This document shows positions 1-9,152 of a stretch of 64,000 nt of DNA, piece by piece. The translations under genes were made by a program, and so were the position numbers. The stretch spans positions 855,387 to 919,386 of the forward strand of contig NZ_CAMXCM010000001.1 in NCBI RefSeq assembly GCF_947179015.1, written 5' to 3'. This stretch comes from Commensalibacter communis (GTDB taxonomy: Bacteria; Pseudomonadota; Alphaproteobacteria; Acetobacterales; Acetobacteraceae). Position 1 is the first letter of the stretch. Every line of letters begins with the position of its first letter. Below the pieces are notes generated by a model. It searched no databases and was not told the origin of the DNA. It saw only the letters and a list, made by a program, of their open reading frames with translations.

Positions 1-707
1 ACCGTAATCGCACCTAATACTAGGTCTGAATGTCCATTACCATATTTAGTGAGTGCTTGGACAGAGACATCAACCCCATGGTCAAATGGTTTAAAGACCC
101 CTATTCCCCAAGTATTATCTAAAAAAAGTTTAATATCATGTTGATGGGCTAGTTTCGATAATGCGGAGATATCTTGGATTTCAAATGTATGACTACCTGG
201 GCTTTCAGTAAAAATAACTTTGGTATTGGGTTGAATATAGTTTTTAATCTCATCAACAGAAATATCAGCTGGATAGTAACTGATCTCTACACCAAATTTT
301 TTCATTACTTTTTCAGAAAAACGCTTTGTCGGACCATAGATACTATCAATTAATAGACAATGATCTCCAGCAGACAAAAAAGCCAATAACGGAACCGTAC
401 ACGCTGTTAGTCCAGAAGAAACAATTTGGCTGTGACTGCCCCCTTCAATCAAAGCAATGACTTTTTCAAGCTCATGTTGGTTCGGAGATCCCATTGCACC
501 ATATAAAGTTTGGTGTTCATATTGTTGACCAGCAGTATTTCTCATTGCAGCAACAGAGGGATATATGACTGTTGATCCTCTATGTAAAGGATCATTTACA
601 AAAGAGCCTTTTTCAGAAACAGATTCTGTATGTCTGCCTGAAGTGACAAGTAATGTTGATAATGCTTTCCAACCAATTGAAACTGTTTCTTCAGGGGTTA
701 AATTCAT
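1..707 (-). CDS. metC: Cystathionine beta-lyase, N-terminal part (truncated by window edge)
   Basis: A PLP-dependent Cys/Met metabolism enzyme that converts cystathionine to homocysteine, pyruvate and ammonia in methionine synthesis. About 235 N-terminal residues are present, read from the ATG at 707 leftward past base 1. Visible family features are an N-terminal FVNDPLHRGST segment, LYGAMGSPNQHELE, a glycine-rich turn IVSSGLTACT, the cofactor-contacting FTESPGSHTFE and DNTWG segments, and QALTKYGNGHSD with the expected PLP-binding lysine. The sequence resembles MetC more than MetB or MetZ (for example ESPGS and DNTWG), but the C-terminal half that would settle this is outside the window. The gene is divergent from the next one. 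Confidence 0.85.
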   Translation of the reverse strand, partial: MNLTPEETVSIGWKALSTLLVTSGRHTESVSEKGSFVNDPLHRGSTVIYPSVAAMRNTAGQQYEHQTLYGAMGSPNQHELEKVIALIEGGSHSQIVSSGLTACTVPLLAFLSAGDHCLLIDSIYGPTKRFSEKVMKKFGVEISYYPADISVDEIKNYIQPNTKVIFTESPGSHTFEIQDISALSKLAHQHDIKLFLDNTWGIGVFKPFDHGVDVSVQALTKYGNGHSDLVLGAIT

Positions 708-777
708 TATATTTTATCCTTATTTACGATGATAATTTTATATATCTGAATTTTATATTGTATAATTTTGCACTATT

Positions 778-808
778 TTGACAGTTTTTTATTAAAATTT
801 TGTAAAAT
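778..808 (+). promoter_or_regulatory. Possible sigma70 promoter for the AI-2E family gene
   Basis: A perfect -35 hexamer TTGACA (778-783) is followed 19 nt later by TAAAAT (803-808), about 60 nt before the start codon at 871. The spacer is longer than the ideal 17 nt, so this is only a plausible promoter. Confidence 0.35.
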
Positions 809-870
809 TACGAAAATTAATCTTTTTTTCTCTTAACAATATTTTATAGTCATGTCTTAAGGAGAAAAAG

Positions 871-1905
871 ATGAATAAACGCGTTATATTATATATTCTT
901 TTAGCAGCAATCGCATATGGATGTTGGTTGATCTTAAACCCTCTTTTTTCTTCTATTTTATGGGCTGGTATTATCAGCTTTGCCACATGGCCAATCTATG
1001 TTTTTTTCAGGAAATATATAGGGAAAGTGTGTGCTGCATTATTGATGACTATATTTTGTGGATTATGTATGGTCATGCCCGTCGTCATTTTATCTGCAGC
1101 GATTATTGATGATGTTCCAAGGGTCGTTCAAACCATTTCATCTGCAACTTCATCGATTAATTTTGTGTCCCCTCCTCATTGGATGCAACATATACCTATT
1201 ATTAATAAGTATTTAGCAAAAACTTGGGAAAATGGGGCTGAGCACTTATTAAGTATTGGGGATACGCTTCGTCCTTATTTATATGATATCACGCGTGCTT
1301 CTTTTTCTGTATTTCTCCAAACTATTGGTGGATTTATTCAGTTTGCTTTTGCGTTATTTATTTCTTTTTTCTTTTGGTTAGGTGGCGATTATGTCGGAGA
1401 AATCATTCTAGCACTTATTTACAAAGTTGCTGGGCCTTCCTCTAAACATTTGGTCGAAATGACTAATAAAACAATTTTGGGAACAGTATATGGCATTATC
1501 GGAACCGCCTTATTACAAGGTATACTAACAGGTTGTGGTTTGGCCTTATTTGATATTCCGGAACCTGTTTTATTGGGAGGTATTGCAGCTTTTTTATCCC
1601 TTTTCCCAATCGGTGCACCTGTTGTTTGGATCCCAGCTGTTATTTGGTTGGGGTTCTATCATCATCAGATTGTCTCAGCATTATTATTACTAATATATGG
1701 AATTGTTATTATTTCAGGCGTTGAACATATCATACGGCCGATGTTTATTTCTTCTGGCAATAAACTTCCTTACTTATTAAGTGTCTTAGGAATTTTAGGT
1801 GGTGTATTGGCTTTTGGTGGTTTGGGTATCTTCTTGGGGCCCGTTTTGCTAGGATTAGGATATACTCTGACAATAGAATTTTCAAAAGAAAGCATTGAAA
1901 AATAA
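871..1905 (+). CDS. AI-2E family transporter (YdiK/PerM-type membrane protein)
   Basis: A 344-residue polytopic inner-membrane protein of the AI-2E exporter/PerM superfamily. Two hydrophobic helices lie at residues 5-55, a third near 60-80, then a soluble stretch (about 85-145), followed by a helix-rich C-terminal half with the family's glycine-rich segments (LLQGILTGCGLALF, FPIGAPVVW and the terminal FLGPVLLGLGY). Family members have been linked to autoinducer-2 export or sodium/proton antiport, but the substrate cannot be read from sequence. The start is supported by AAGGAG six bases upstream of ATG. It stands alone with its own likely promoter and is followed 71 nt later by an EEP-family gene on the same strand. 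Confidence 0.85.
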   Translation: MNKRVILYILLAAIAYGCWLILNPLFSSILWAGIISFATWPIYVFFRKYIGKVCAALLMTIFCGLCMVMPVVILSAAIIDDVPRVVQTISSATSSINFVSPPHWMQHIPIINKYLAKTWENGAEHLLSIGDTLRPYLYDITRASFSVFLQTIGGFIQFAFALFISFFFWLGGDYVGEIILALIYKVAGPSSKHLVEMTNKTILGTVYGIIGTALLQGILTGCGLALFDIPEPVLLGGIAAFLSLFPIGAPVVWIPAVIWLGFYHHQIVSALLLLIYGIVIISGVEHIIRPMFISSGNKLPYLLSVLGILGGVLAFGGLGIFLGPVLLGLGYTLTIEFSKESIEK

Positions 1906-1976
1906 TATTTTAGCTCTGAAAGTAAAATTTCATGATATATATAACGTTTTAATAAAAAAGATAAGTCATAAGATTA

Positions 1977-2633
1977 ATGCTTTATTCATCTAAAATATAT
2001 CCGCATTTTTACGTAGATACTCAACCTGATTTACGATATTTTAAAATTATTAGTTGGAATTTGCTACGAAAAGTTGGGGCTTCTCCTTATGAAGTTGCGT
2101 ATTTGGTCAACACGCATCAGCCTGAATTATTATTAATGCAAGAAGCGACAGAGGATATGAATATCCTGCCTCAATTAATTGGAGGATATTACAGTCGATT
2201 TCCGTTGCCAGGGCGTATTCATGGCGTTGCTTGTTGGAGTCCTTATCCATTCAATACACCGCCGTCAACTTGTGTGTTACCCAAAGGAGCATTAATTAAA
2301 AGAGTTGCTCAGTTAATTGATTACGGTAAGTTTTGGATTGCAAATGTGCATTTGTCCCATGGACAAATTTTGAATAGAAGACAATTACAAGTCCTTTCTG
2401 ATTTTCTTCCTGAAAAAGCTGCTGTATTGGGTGATTATAATTTAATTGGGCCTACGCTGATACCAGGTTTTAAAGACGTTGGACCACGTGAGCCCACCCA
2501 TAAAATGATTAATTTATTTCCTATTCGTCTGGATCGTTGTCTGGTCAGAGGGATGGAATGTATCGATAAGCAAGTTTTATCTCGTTCTTCATCCGACCAT
2601 CGCCCAATTATGGTAACGCTAAGACCAAAATAA
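1977..2633 (+). CDS. Endonuclease/exonuclease/phosphatase family protein
   Basis: A 218-residue protein with the EEP (DNase I/ExoIII-like) fold. Motifs in order are ISWNLL near residue 26, a metal-binding glutamate in LLMQEATED, an ANVHLSHG strand, VLGDYN with the catalytic Asp/Asn pair, and the C-terminal SSDHRPIMV with the Asp-His pair. The family hydrolyses phosphodiester bonds in nucleic acids or phospholipids; the substrate here is unknown. No good Shine-Dalgarno sequence precedes this ATG, so the exact start is uncertain, although the ISWNLL strand needs most of the N-terminus. It ends two bases before the convergent cardiolipin synthase gene, and no signal peptide is visible. Confidence 0.8.
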   Translation: MLYSSKIYPHFYVDTQPDLRYFKIISWNLLRKVGASPYEVAYLVNTHQPELLLMQEATEDMNILPQLIGGYYSRFPLPGRIHGVACWSPYPFNTPPSTCVLPKGALIKRVAQLIDYGKFWIANVHLSHGQILNRRQLQVLSDFLPEKAAVLGDYNLIGPTLIPGFKDVGPREPTHKMINLFPIRLDRCLVRGMECIDKQVLSRSSSDHRPIMVTLRPK

Positions 2634-2635
2634 TT

Positions 2636-4072
2636 TTATAGATAGGGTAATAACAGTCTAGTGGTTGAGTCTCTAAATTTAGCAAGAGATGATCTATTCT
2701 TTAACTCTTCCAAGGTTAATAAACGATGTCGGTGTGATCCAATAAAATCATCGATTTGTTGCGCGAATTCTTTATGATATATTTCCATATTAATTTCGAA
2801 ATTTAACCGTAAGCTTCGCATATCAACATTAGAACTACCTACAAAAGACCAAATTCGGTCAATAACCATTAATTTTGAATGGTTAAATGGTGCTTTTACT
2901 AGCCAAATTTTACACCCGAATTGTAAAGGCAAAATATTATTTATGTTTCGTGCCCAATCGACTAAGATCTGATTACTTTGTTCAGGAATGACGATCTCAA
3001 CATTAACTCCTCTGACAGCTGCCAAACATAAAAGAGATAAAAAGCGATCATCGGGTAAAAAATAAGGGGTCATAATACGAATAGATTCTCTTGCCAAGCT
3101 AATCGCTTGCATCATCGTATATTTTATTTTTTCCATATCTGTATCAGGGCCTGCCGTTATAATACGACAAATCATGTTTCCCTTGGTTTCGACAGGTGGG
3201 TAGAAGCTTTTCTTGTTCAAATCTTCAGCCGTAATGAAAAACCAATCCTGTAAAAAAGCTTCTGTAAGCTCATGTACAATAGTTCCCGTAATTTTGAAAT
3301 GGGTATCTGAAACTGGGTTCTTTGGATGGTCTGCAAGAATGTTTTCACCAGCTATATTTAATCCACCTAGAAAACCTATTTTTCCATCAACAACTAAGAT
3401 CTTTTTATGTGTCCTGAGATTAATAAAAGGCATTTTCCAAGGTAAAAAAGAGTGCATAAAACGATCAATTCTGATCCCATTTTTTTTTAGATATTTGGCT
3501 ATTGGGCAATAAAAATAACCACTTCCTATTCCATCAACTAAAACTCGAACAATCGCCCCTCTTTGTTGTGCTGCAATTAAGGCATCTGCGAAAATTTTAC
3601 CTGTTTCGTCACTTCTTAAAATATAAGAGGAAAGGAATACACATACTTTGGCCGAATGAATAGATTCTAGCATCACGGGATAGGCTTGATCGCCATTGAA
3701 CAAAGGTTCAACGTCATTACCCATCAATAAAGGACGTTGCGTAAATCCTTCTACTACTTTAGCCAAAGGATAAAAATGACCTTTAATATAATAACGCGTC
3801 ATATTATTTAATAATTTATTATGCCAAGGACGATTATTCACCAGTTTTTGGGCTCGACGAACAACACGGTTAACACCAAACATTACATATAAAATAAAAC
3901 CTATGATCGGCATTATTAAAGAAAAGCCGATCCATCCAATAGCGGCTCTGGTATCACGAACATGTCTCAATACATGAAATATAACAAATAATATTAAAAT
4001 AAACCGCAAAATTGCTAGGAACCAATCTTGTTTAAAATCTGTTAAAAATAAATATGTGTAAAACACATGCAT
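2636..4072 (-). CDS. cls: Cardiolipin synthase (phospholipase D superfamily)
   Basis: A 478-residue bacterial-type cardiolipin synthase that condenses phosphatidylglycerol into cardiolipin at the inner membrane. Two N-terminal membrane helices (about 17-37 and 44-66) precede two PLD domains. Each has an HKD signature: the first has H222, K224 and D229 within HKKILVVD, the second H398, K400 and D405 within HSKLMVID, and each is followed by the G-x-x-N region (GGLN, GSSN). Length and layout match the ClsA type. It faces yraN divergently across about 100 bp and converges with the EEP-family gene. A downstream pgsA (34.5-35.1 kb) supplies the phosphatidylglycerol-phosphate precursor in the same pathway. 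Confidence 0.93.
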   Translation of the reverse strand: MHVFYTYLFLTDFKQDWFLAILRFILILFVIFHVLRHVRDTRAAIGWIGFSLIMPIIGFILYVMFGVNRVVRRAQKLVNNRPWHNKLLNNMTRYYIKGHFYPLAKVVEGFTQRPLLMGNDVEPLFNGDQAYPVMLESIHSAKVCVFLSSYILRSDETGKIFADALIAAQQRGAIVRVLVDGIGSGYFYCPIAKYLKKNGIRIDRFMHSFLPWKMPFINLRTHKKILVVDGKIGFLGGLNIAGENILADHPKNPVSDTHFKITGTIVHELTEAFLQDWFFITAEDLNKKSFYPPVETKGNMICRIITAGPDTDMEKIKYTMMQAISLARESIRIMTPYFLPDDRFLSLLCLAAVRGVNVEIVIPEQSNQILVDWARNINNILPLQFGCKIWLVKAPFNHSKLMVIDRIWSFVGSSNVDMRSLRLNFEINMEIYHKEFAQQIDDFIGSHRHRLLTLEELKNRSSLAKFRDSTTRLLLPYL

Positions 4073-4171
4073 TTCATTGAGCTTTCGATTTAAAAGATAG
4101 TCATTCGTATTATTAAAATAAATAAGTACTATTTTTCTATAAAAAATGTGGTTTTATGATAAAATATCAAG

Positions 4172-4546
4172 ATGAAAAATAGCAATCAAAATTTAGGGGT
4201 TCTAGCATACAATAAAGGTTTGTCTGCAGAAAATCTGGCAGAAAATTATTTAATTAATCTTCAATGGAATATTCTACAAAAACGATTTCGTAGCCCAGTT
4301 GGGGAAATCGACCTAATTGCAAAAAAAACTAATTGGTTGCTTTTTGTTGAAGTAAAAGCACGAAAAAAAATGAGCGATGCCTTAATGTCAATTTCAGCCA
4401 AGCAAAGGCAAAGATTAATAAATGCTGCGAACTACTATTTAGAATATTATTATCCTGAAATAGAAAATGTTCGGTTTGACCTGATTACAATCAATCAGTC
4501 AGGTCAAATCGAACATTTCGAAAATATTATTCTAAGCGACTTCTAG
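4172..4546 (+). CDS. yraN: YraN family (UPF0102) putative endonuclease-like protein
   Basis: A 124-residue protein with the UPF0102 core: an N-terminal helix with GLSAENLAENYL, then VGEIDLIA and LLFVEVKARK, which together resemble the PD-(D/E)xK nuclease core (Asp, then Glu-x-Lys). The family is widespread and of unproven function, with a nuclease role predicted from the fold. In many bacteria it neighbours the lytic transglycosylase/rsmI region, but here it stands between cls (divergent) and a small exported protein gene (convergent, six bases apart). Confidence 0.85.
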   Translation: MKNSNQNLGVLAYNKGLSAENLAENYLINLQWNILQKRFRSPVGEIDLIAKKTNWLLFVEVKARKKMSDALMSISAKQRQRLINAANYYLEYYYPEIENVRFDLITINQSGQIEHFENIILSDF

Positions 4547-4551
4547 AAAAG

Positions 4552-4875
4552 TTAACTGCGATGGCGATGTTTTACAGCAGTTTTTTTATGTGAAGAAGAT
4601 TTATAAACGGCATTTTTTACAGATAGTTTGCCTTTTTGTTTATAGGAAACATTTCTTACGAGTTTCGAGTGGTTTTTACTTGAACTTGTTTTATATGAAA
4701 CTTTTCTGGCTTTATAATGACGAACAGCAGGAGCAGCAGTTAAAGATTCTAGTGTTAATTTACCAGCTTCTGTTTCTGTAACAATATGTTGTGCTTTTGC
4801 AGAAGAAGGAGATAAGGAAACAAGTGCGGCGGCACCAAAAAGGAAACAAATTGTTTTTTTGAAATGTCTGACCAT
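4552..4875 (-). CDS. Small exported basic protein, function unknown
   Basis: A 107-residue protein I do not recognise. Residues 1-28 form a clear Sec signal peptide (basic start, hydrophobic core, AKA-Q cleavage site). The mature part is about 79 residues, very rich in Lys, Ser and His, lacks Cys, and ends in a K-H-R-H-R-S tail. The composition suggests a disordered, strongly positive periplasmic or surface protein that could bind nucleic acid, lipopolysaccharide, peptidoglycan or metal; none of this is shown. The only nearby structure is the AT-rich hairpin upstream at 4972-5007. Protein-like features (a well-formed signal peptide followed by biased composition) support it as a real gene. 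Confidence 0.6.
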   Translation of the reverse strand: MVRHFKKTICFLFGAAALVSLSPSSAKAQHIVTETEAGKLTLESLTAAPAVRHYKARKVSYKTSSSKNHSKLVRNVSYKQKGKLSVKNAVYKSSSHKKTAVKHRHRS

Positions 4876-4971
4876 TTATTGACTCTCTAACGATATATAT
4901 ACTAACTGCTGACGGATTACATAATTACGCTAAAAGCTAACTTATAAATTCATTTTTGGATACATACGAAT

Positions 4972-5007
4972 AAAGAGAAAAATTATTTTTTTATAATTTT
5001 TCTCTTT
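4972..5007 (-). terminator. Perfect 15-bp AT-rich hairpin downstream of grxD
   Basis: The arms 4972-4986 and 4993-5007 are exact reverse complements (15 bp) around a six-base T loop (on the plus strand). It begins 24 bases past the grxD stop, so it probably ends the purC-to-grxD transcript. It lacks a GC-rich stem, so termination efficiency is uncertain. Confidence 0.55.
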
Positions 5008-5030
5008 ATGTTGCATTTATGATACTAAAA

Positions 5031-5360
5031 TCAGTTGCAAGCGATTGATTTTTCTTTTAAGAGTTGAGCTAGCTCTCCAGAAGCATACATTTCTCTGACG
5101 ATATCACATCCACCAACCAACTCTCCTTTAACATAAAGTTGAGGAAAAGTTGGCCAATTTGAAAATTCTTTGAGACCTTGACGTAAAGAATCGTCTTCTA
5201 AGATATTAATATCTTTAAAAGAAACGCCTAGATCTGAAAGAATATGTGCGACTTTCGCTGAAAATCCACAACCTGGAAAATCTGCTGTGCCTTTCATAAA
5301 CAATACAACATTATTTGAATCGATTTCTTTTTGGATTTGTTCAAAAACAGGGTTACTCAT
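5031..5360 (-). CDS. grxD: Monothiol glutaredoxin, Grx4 family
   Basis: A 109-residue Grx4-type glutaredoxin that carries and delivers 2Fe-2S clusters, usually with a BolA partner. The CGFS active site is at residues 31-34 in FPGCGFSAK, preceded by VVLFMKGT; the glutathione-binding WPTFPQLY and GGCDI segments follow. The start is supported by GGAGA shortly before ATG. Its immediate upstream neighbour is bolA (16 bp gap), which matches the known physical partnership between Grx4 and BolA proteins. The pair sits at the 3' end of the purine operon. Confidence 0.96.
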   Translation of the reverse strand: MSNPVFEQIQKEIDSNNVVLFMKGTADFPGCGFSAKVAHILSDLGVSFKDINILEDDSLRQGLKEFSNWPTFPQLYVKGELVGGCDIVREMYASGELAQLLKEKSIACN

Positions 5361-5376
5361 TATATGTCTCCTATAT

Positions 5377-5607
5377 TTAGTTTGATAGAGCTGAGGTTTC
5401 TAAAGCTAAGGCATGAAGATCACCATCAAGATAATCTTCCAGTGCTTTATAAACCAATTGATGTTGCTTGACTTTATTCAAGCCCTCGAATTCTTTTGCT
5501 GCAATTTTACAATAAAAATGCCTACCGTCTTTTTTCAAAGCACCGACGTCAATATTTGCGTCAGGAAAAGCGTTACGCAGGCGTTCATCGATTTCAGATA
5601 CATCCAT
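5377..5607 (-). CDS. BolA family protein
   Basis: A 76-residue small BolA-like protein, of the class that forms heterodimers with monothiol glutaredoxins in iron-sulfur trafficking. Visible motifs are the N-terminal helix EIDERLRNAFPDA, the central GRHFYCKI strand, FEGLNKVKQHQLVYKAL and the terminal LHALAL helix with the conserved histidine. It lies four bases after the purL stop and 16 bases before grxD, so it is co-transcribed with both. The short length favours the BolA2/IbaG-like class over long BolA1. Confidence 0.92.
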   Translation of the reverse strand: MDVSEIDERLRNAFPDANIDVGALKKDGRHFYCKIAAKEFEGLNKVKQHQLVYKALEDYLDGDLHALALETSALSN

Positions 5608-5611
5608 GTGA

Positions 5612-7819
5612 CTATACTTTCATTAATTTTTCAAAAAAGCTTTTGGAAGCAGCTTTCATTCGAGCAATCGTTGTGACCGCACCAGATGGCATGACGAGGC
5701 TATCACCTCCTGTACAACCAATGAATCTGACTGGAATGTCTTGCGCTTTGGCTGCTTGTAACAGCGCATCTTTTTGAGAGGTCATTACCAAATAACGTGC
5801 TTGATCTTCACCAAACCAATAGGCCTCTGGACGCATTCCAACTTCTGGCACATCCAAAGTACATCCCACGTTTCCTGCCATTGCCATTTCAGCAGCTGCA
5901 ACTAATAACCCGCCATCTGAAACATCGTGACAAGCTTCGATCACACCATTTGCTATTTGCTCTCTGACAAAATCACCATTACGGCGTTCTGCTTGCAAAT
6001 CCACTTGGGGAGGATTTCCTGTTTCTTTACCTAAGATTTCTCTTAACCACAATGTCTGTCCTAATTCGCCCTTGGTTGCACCAATGACAACAAGGTCATA
6101 ATCTGCTTTGAACACATTTCCGATGGTTTTAGAAACATCATCAATAACACCCAAAGCACCAATGGCAGGTGTTGGTAATACAGAAACATTCTCGCCATTT
6201 GCATCACGAGTTTCATTATATAATGAAACGTTACCACTGACGACAGGGAAATCAAGTGCATTACAAGCATCTTTCATGCCTTCAATCGCTGCAACAATCT
6301 GCCCCATCACTTCTGGTTTTTCTGGATTACCAAAGTTCAGATTATCAGTCACTGCCAAAGGTTTCGCGCCTGTTGCCGTAATATTACGCCATGCTTCTGC
6401 AACAGCTTGAGCACCACCTTGGTAAGCATCAGCAGCACAATAACGTGGGGTACAATCTGTGGTTAATGCAAGACCAATATTAGTACCATCAACACGAATA
6501 ATCGCTGCATCTGCTTGGCCGGGACGATAAACTGTTTGCCCACCAATGGTGCTGTCATATTGATCCCAAATCCAAGAACGAGATGCAAGATCAGCACAAC
6601 CTAGCAATTTGATTAAGGATTGTTCAATACTGACATCAACGTCTATTGCCCCTAAAGGTTCAGGCTTTGGTGAAGGTGCAGTCGGACGATGATATAAAGG
6701 CGCTTCATCAGCCAAAGGTTCTAATGGAATATCAGCTTCGGTTTGACCATGATGTTTAATGACAATGTGACCCGTGTCTGTCAAATGACCAATGATTGCA
6801 AAATCCAATTCCCATTTTTCAAAGATTTCTTTTGCAAGGTCAGTACGATCAGGACGTAAAACCATCAACATGCGTTCTTGGCTTTCTGACAACATCATTT
6901 CATAGGCTGTCATGTGTTCTTCACGTTGAGGAACATGGTCAAGATTAAGTTCAATACCAACACCGCCCTTGCCGGCCATTTCCACAGCAGAAGAGGTCAA
7001 GCCGGCAGCACCCATATCTTGAATAGCAACAATCGCATCGGTTGCCATTAATTCTAAGCACGCTTCGATTAATAGTTTTTCAACAAATGGATCACCCACT
7101 TGAACTGTTGGACGTTTTGAAGCTGCGTCCTTATCAAATTCAGCAGAAGCCATCGTTGCGCCATGAATACCATCACGACCTGTTTTAGAACCCACGTAAA
7201 TCACTGGATTTCCAATACCAGCAGCAGCAGAAAGGAAAATACGATCTTGTCTGGCAACACCGACATTCATGGCATTAACCAATGGATTTCCATTATAGCT
7301 GGCATGGAAATTAACTTCTCCACCAACTGTCGGAACGCCAACGCAGTTACCATAACCACCAATTCCACGAACAACACCATCCACAATATGACGAGTTGCT
7401 GGATGATCGGGGCTACCAAAACGCAATGCATTTAAATTCGCTACAGGACGTGCACCCATGGTAAAGACATCGCGTAAAATACCACCAACACCAGTTGCAG
7501 CACCTTGATAAGGTTCGATAAATGACGGATGGTTATGACTTTCCATTTTGAAAATCGCAGCCAAACCCTGACCAATATCGACTACGCCAGCATTTTCACC
7601 TGGGCCGTGAATAACCCACGGAGCTTTGGTAGGAAGATTACGCAACCAAGCACGAGAAGATTTATAAGAACAATGCTCTGACCACATGACGGAGAAGATA
7701 CCAAGTTCTGTTAAACTTGGAGTTCTGCCCATAATGGTTAATACTTTGGCATATTCATCGCTTGATAATCCAAATTCTTTGCCAAGTTCTTCATTTACAA
7801 TAAGTTGAGCTTTACTCAT
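5612..7819 (-). CDS. purL: Phosphoribosylformylglycinamidine synthase, large subunit PurL
   Basis: A 735-residue small-type PurL that converts FGAR to FGAM with ammonia delivered by PurQ, in complex with PurS. The N-terminus (ELGLSSDEY-like, then [16 protein letters not shown]) holds the catalytic histidine region, followed by the ATP-binding GPGENAGVV and KMESHNHPS segments; two PurM-like halves follow ([16 protein letters not shown] and [18 protein letters not shown]). I place the start at 7819, where ATG overlaps the purQ stop as ATGA. An in-frame extension upstream would run deep into purQ and lacks family similarity. Length is normal for alphaproteobacteria. bolA follows after four bases. 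Confidence 0.96.
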   Translation of the reverse strand: MSKAQLIVNEELGKEFGLSSDEYAKVLTIMGRTPSLTELGIFSVMWSEHCSYKSSRAWLRNLPTKAPWVIHGPGENAGVVDIGQGLAAIFKMESHNHPSFIEPYQGAATGVGGILRDVFTMGARPVANLNALRFGSPDHPATRHIVDGVVRGIGGYGNCVGVPTVGGEVNFHASYNGNPLVNAMNVGVARQDRIFLSAAAGIGNPVIYVGSKTGRDGIHGATMASAEFDKDAASKRPTVQVGDPFVEKLLIEACLELMATDAIVAIQDMGAAGLTSSAVEMAGKGGVGIELNLDHVPQREEHMTAYEMMLSESQERMLMVLRPDRTDLAKEIFEKWELDFAIIGHLTDTGHIVIKHHGQTEADIPLEPLADEAPLYHRPTAPSPKPEPLGAIDVDVSIEQSLIKLLGCADLASRSWIWDQYDSTIGGQTVYRPGQADAAIIRVDGTNIGLALTTDCTPRYCAADAYQGGAQAVAEAWRNITATGAKPLAVTDNLNFGNPEKPEVMGQIVAAIEGMKDACNALDFPVVSGNVSLYNETRDANGENVSVLPTPAIGALGVIDDVSKTIGNVFKADYDLVVIGATKGELGQTLWLREILGKETGNPPQVDLQAERRNGDFVREQIANGVIEACHDVSDGGLLVAAAEMAMAGNVGCTLDVPEVGMRPEAYWFGEDQARYLVMTSQKDALLQAAKAQDIPVRFIGCTGGDSLVMPSGAVTTIARMKAASKSFFEKLMKV

Positions 7820-8517
7820 CGTGTTAATGTCTCCATGATTCCTTGGAAAAGGGGTTTTCCATCTTCGCTGCCCATTAAGGGATCGACCATATCTTCGGGA
7901 TGAGGCATCATACCACAAATACGGCCAGTTTGATCGACAATGCCAGCAATCGCATTAATGCTGCCATTTGGATTAAAATCGGAATTCGATGGATCAATCT
8001 CACCATTAGGAGAAGCATAACGGAATACAACTTGCCCCTCGCCTTCAAGACGTTTTAATCCTTCAGCATCACAAAAATAATTACCATCACCGTGTGCTGT
8101 TGCTGTTCTGAATATATCTCCTTGCTTCCATCCTTGGGTAAAAGCAGTGTCATTGCGTTCAATACGTAAATGACAATCTCTGGAAAGAAATCTCAAGCTA
8201 GCATTCGGTAGTAACGCGCCAGGCAACAGATTTGCTTCAGTTAAGATTTGGAAACCATTACAAACGCCCATGATATATCCACCCTTTTGTGCAAAGGCTT
8301 GGATTTCACGCATGATTGGGGAATGTGCAGCCATTGCGCCACAACGTAAATAATCCCCGTAACTGAAACCACCAGGCAAAACAACCATATCGAGTTGTGG
8401 TAATGCCGTCTCACGATGCCAAATAATTTGGGGGGTAAACCCTGTCACACGTTCAAAAGCGATAACCATATCTCGTTCACGGTTGGTACCTGGAAATACA
8501 ACGATACCTATTTTCAT
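7816..8517 (-). CDS. purQ: Phosphoribosylformylglycinamidine synthase, glutaminase subunit PurQ
   Basis: A 233-residue class I glutamine amidotransferase that frees ammonia from glutamine for PurL. The motifs are [14 protein letters not shown] for the oxyanion region, the nucleophile Cys86 in GVCNGFQ and the C-terminal MMPHPE with the catalytic His/Glu. It overlaps purL by four bases (ATGA) and starts three bases after the stop of the small exported Rap1a-like gene, an unusual insertion between purS and purQ. Confidence 0.96.
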   Translation of the reverse strand: MKIGIVVFPGTNRERDMVIAFERVTGFTPQIIWHRETALPQLDMVVLPGGFSYGDYLRCGAMAAHSPIMREIQAFAQKGGYIMGVCNGFQILTEANLLPGALLPNASLRFLSRDCHLRIERNDTAFTQGWKQGDIFRTATAHGDGNYFCDAEGLKRLEGEGQVVFRYASPNGEIDPSNSDFNPNGSINAIAGIVDQTGRICGMMPHPEDMVDPLMGSEDGKPLFQGIMETLTR

Positions 8518-8520
8518 GAT

Positions 8521-8913
8521 CTATTTTCCATTTTTCGTAGAAGGACATGGATAAGCATCATGCAATGCCGTAAATACAGATGCTCCAGCAGGTTGAGATA
8601 ATTGGTCTGAATGAGCAGTCATCCAAGCAATCACTTTGCTTCTCATTTCTTTACCAGAAACATTGGTTGCAATACAAAAACCAGCAGGCGCACTAGCATC
8701 TCCTTGATTCTTTGCAAACATTTTGGAGTATGCTACAGAATCTGCGATCCCACTGATATAAGCATCACAGGCTTGCAAAGATTTTGTATTTTTACAAATT
8801 TGCAAAAATTTCCCAGATTGCAATGGTGTTACTCTTTGAGCCAACGCAGATTGAGCGCCAGATACAGCCATCAATCCAAAGCCAGCCAAAAGAAAGGCTA
8901 TTTTTGTATTCAT
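8521..8913 (-). CDS. Exported Rap1a/Tai-like protein encoded inside the purine operon
   Basis: A 130-residue protein with a Sec signal peptide (hydrophobic core about 5-20, cleavage after SALA near residue 25). The mature part resembles the Rap1a/Tai domain known from type VI secretion immunity proteins and many uncharacterised exported proteins: four cysteines (C40, C49, C80, C123), a C-x8-C-D-A-Y-I-S-G pattern, a GFCI segment and a final YPCP. Disulfides are likely. Its start overlaps the purS stop (ATGA, 8910-8913) and its stop is three bases from purQ, so it is translationally coupled to purine genes. No type VI genes are in the window, so immunity is not implied. The family assignment is from memory of the pattern. 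Confidence 0.72.
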   Translation of the reverse strand: MNTKIAFLLAGFGLMAVSGAQSALAQRVTPLQSGKFLQICKNTKSLQACDAYISGIADSVAYSKMFAKNQGDASAPAGFCIATNVSGKEMRSKVIAWMTAHSDQLSQPAGASVFTALHDAYPCPSTKNGK

Positions 8914-9152
8914 GCCAAAACCTCAACTTGGAAGTCCTCAATCACGCCATTCGCCAAAAGTTGCTGAGCCATTTCAGTAGCTCTTGCTTTCGCTTTTTCT
9001 GGGGATGTTTCTGTAACTTCTAAATCAATAACGCGACCGACGCGAACGTCTTGAACTTCCTGAAAAGACAAATTATGTAGAGCATGATTAATTGCTTTGC
9101 CTTGAGGATCTAAAACCCCTTGCTTTAGCATAATAATTAAACGAACTTTCAT
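8910..9152 (-). CDS. purS: Phosphoribosylformylglycinamidine synthase subunit PurS
   Basis: An 80-residue PurS that bridges PurL and PurQ in the FGAM synthase complex. The family pattern is clear: VRLIIMLKQGVLDPQGKA, then LSFQEVQDVRVGRVIDLEV and the C-terminal LLANGVIEDFQVEV. It begins immediately after the purC stop and overlaps the downstream exported-protein gene by four bases, so the three are tightly coupled. Confidence 0.95.
   Translation of the reverse strand: MKVRLIIMLKQGVLDPQGKAINHALHNLSFQEVQDVRVGRVIDLEVTETSPEKAKARATEMAQQLLANGVIEDFQVEVLA

Noticed and set aside
6108-7435. Open reading frames of 90-100 codons antisense to purL
   Set aside because: They lie wholly within the well-supported purL gene, show no family similarity and no ribosome-binding sites; they are shadows of the coding bias.
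8521-8913. Type VI secretion immunity gene
   Set aside because: The Rap1a-like fold alone does not imply type VI function, and no effector or type VI gene is in the window.
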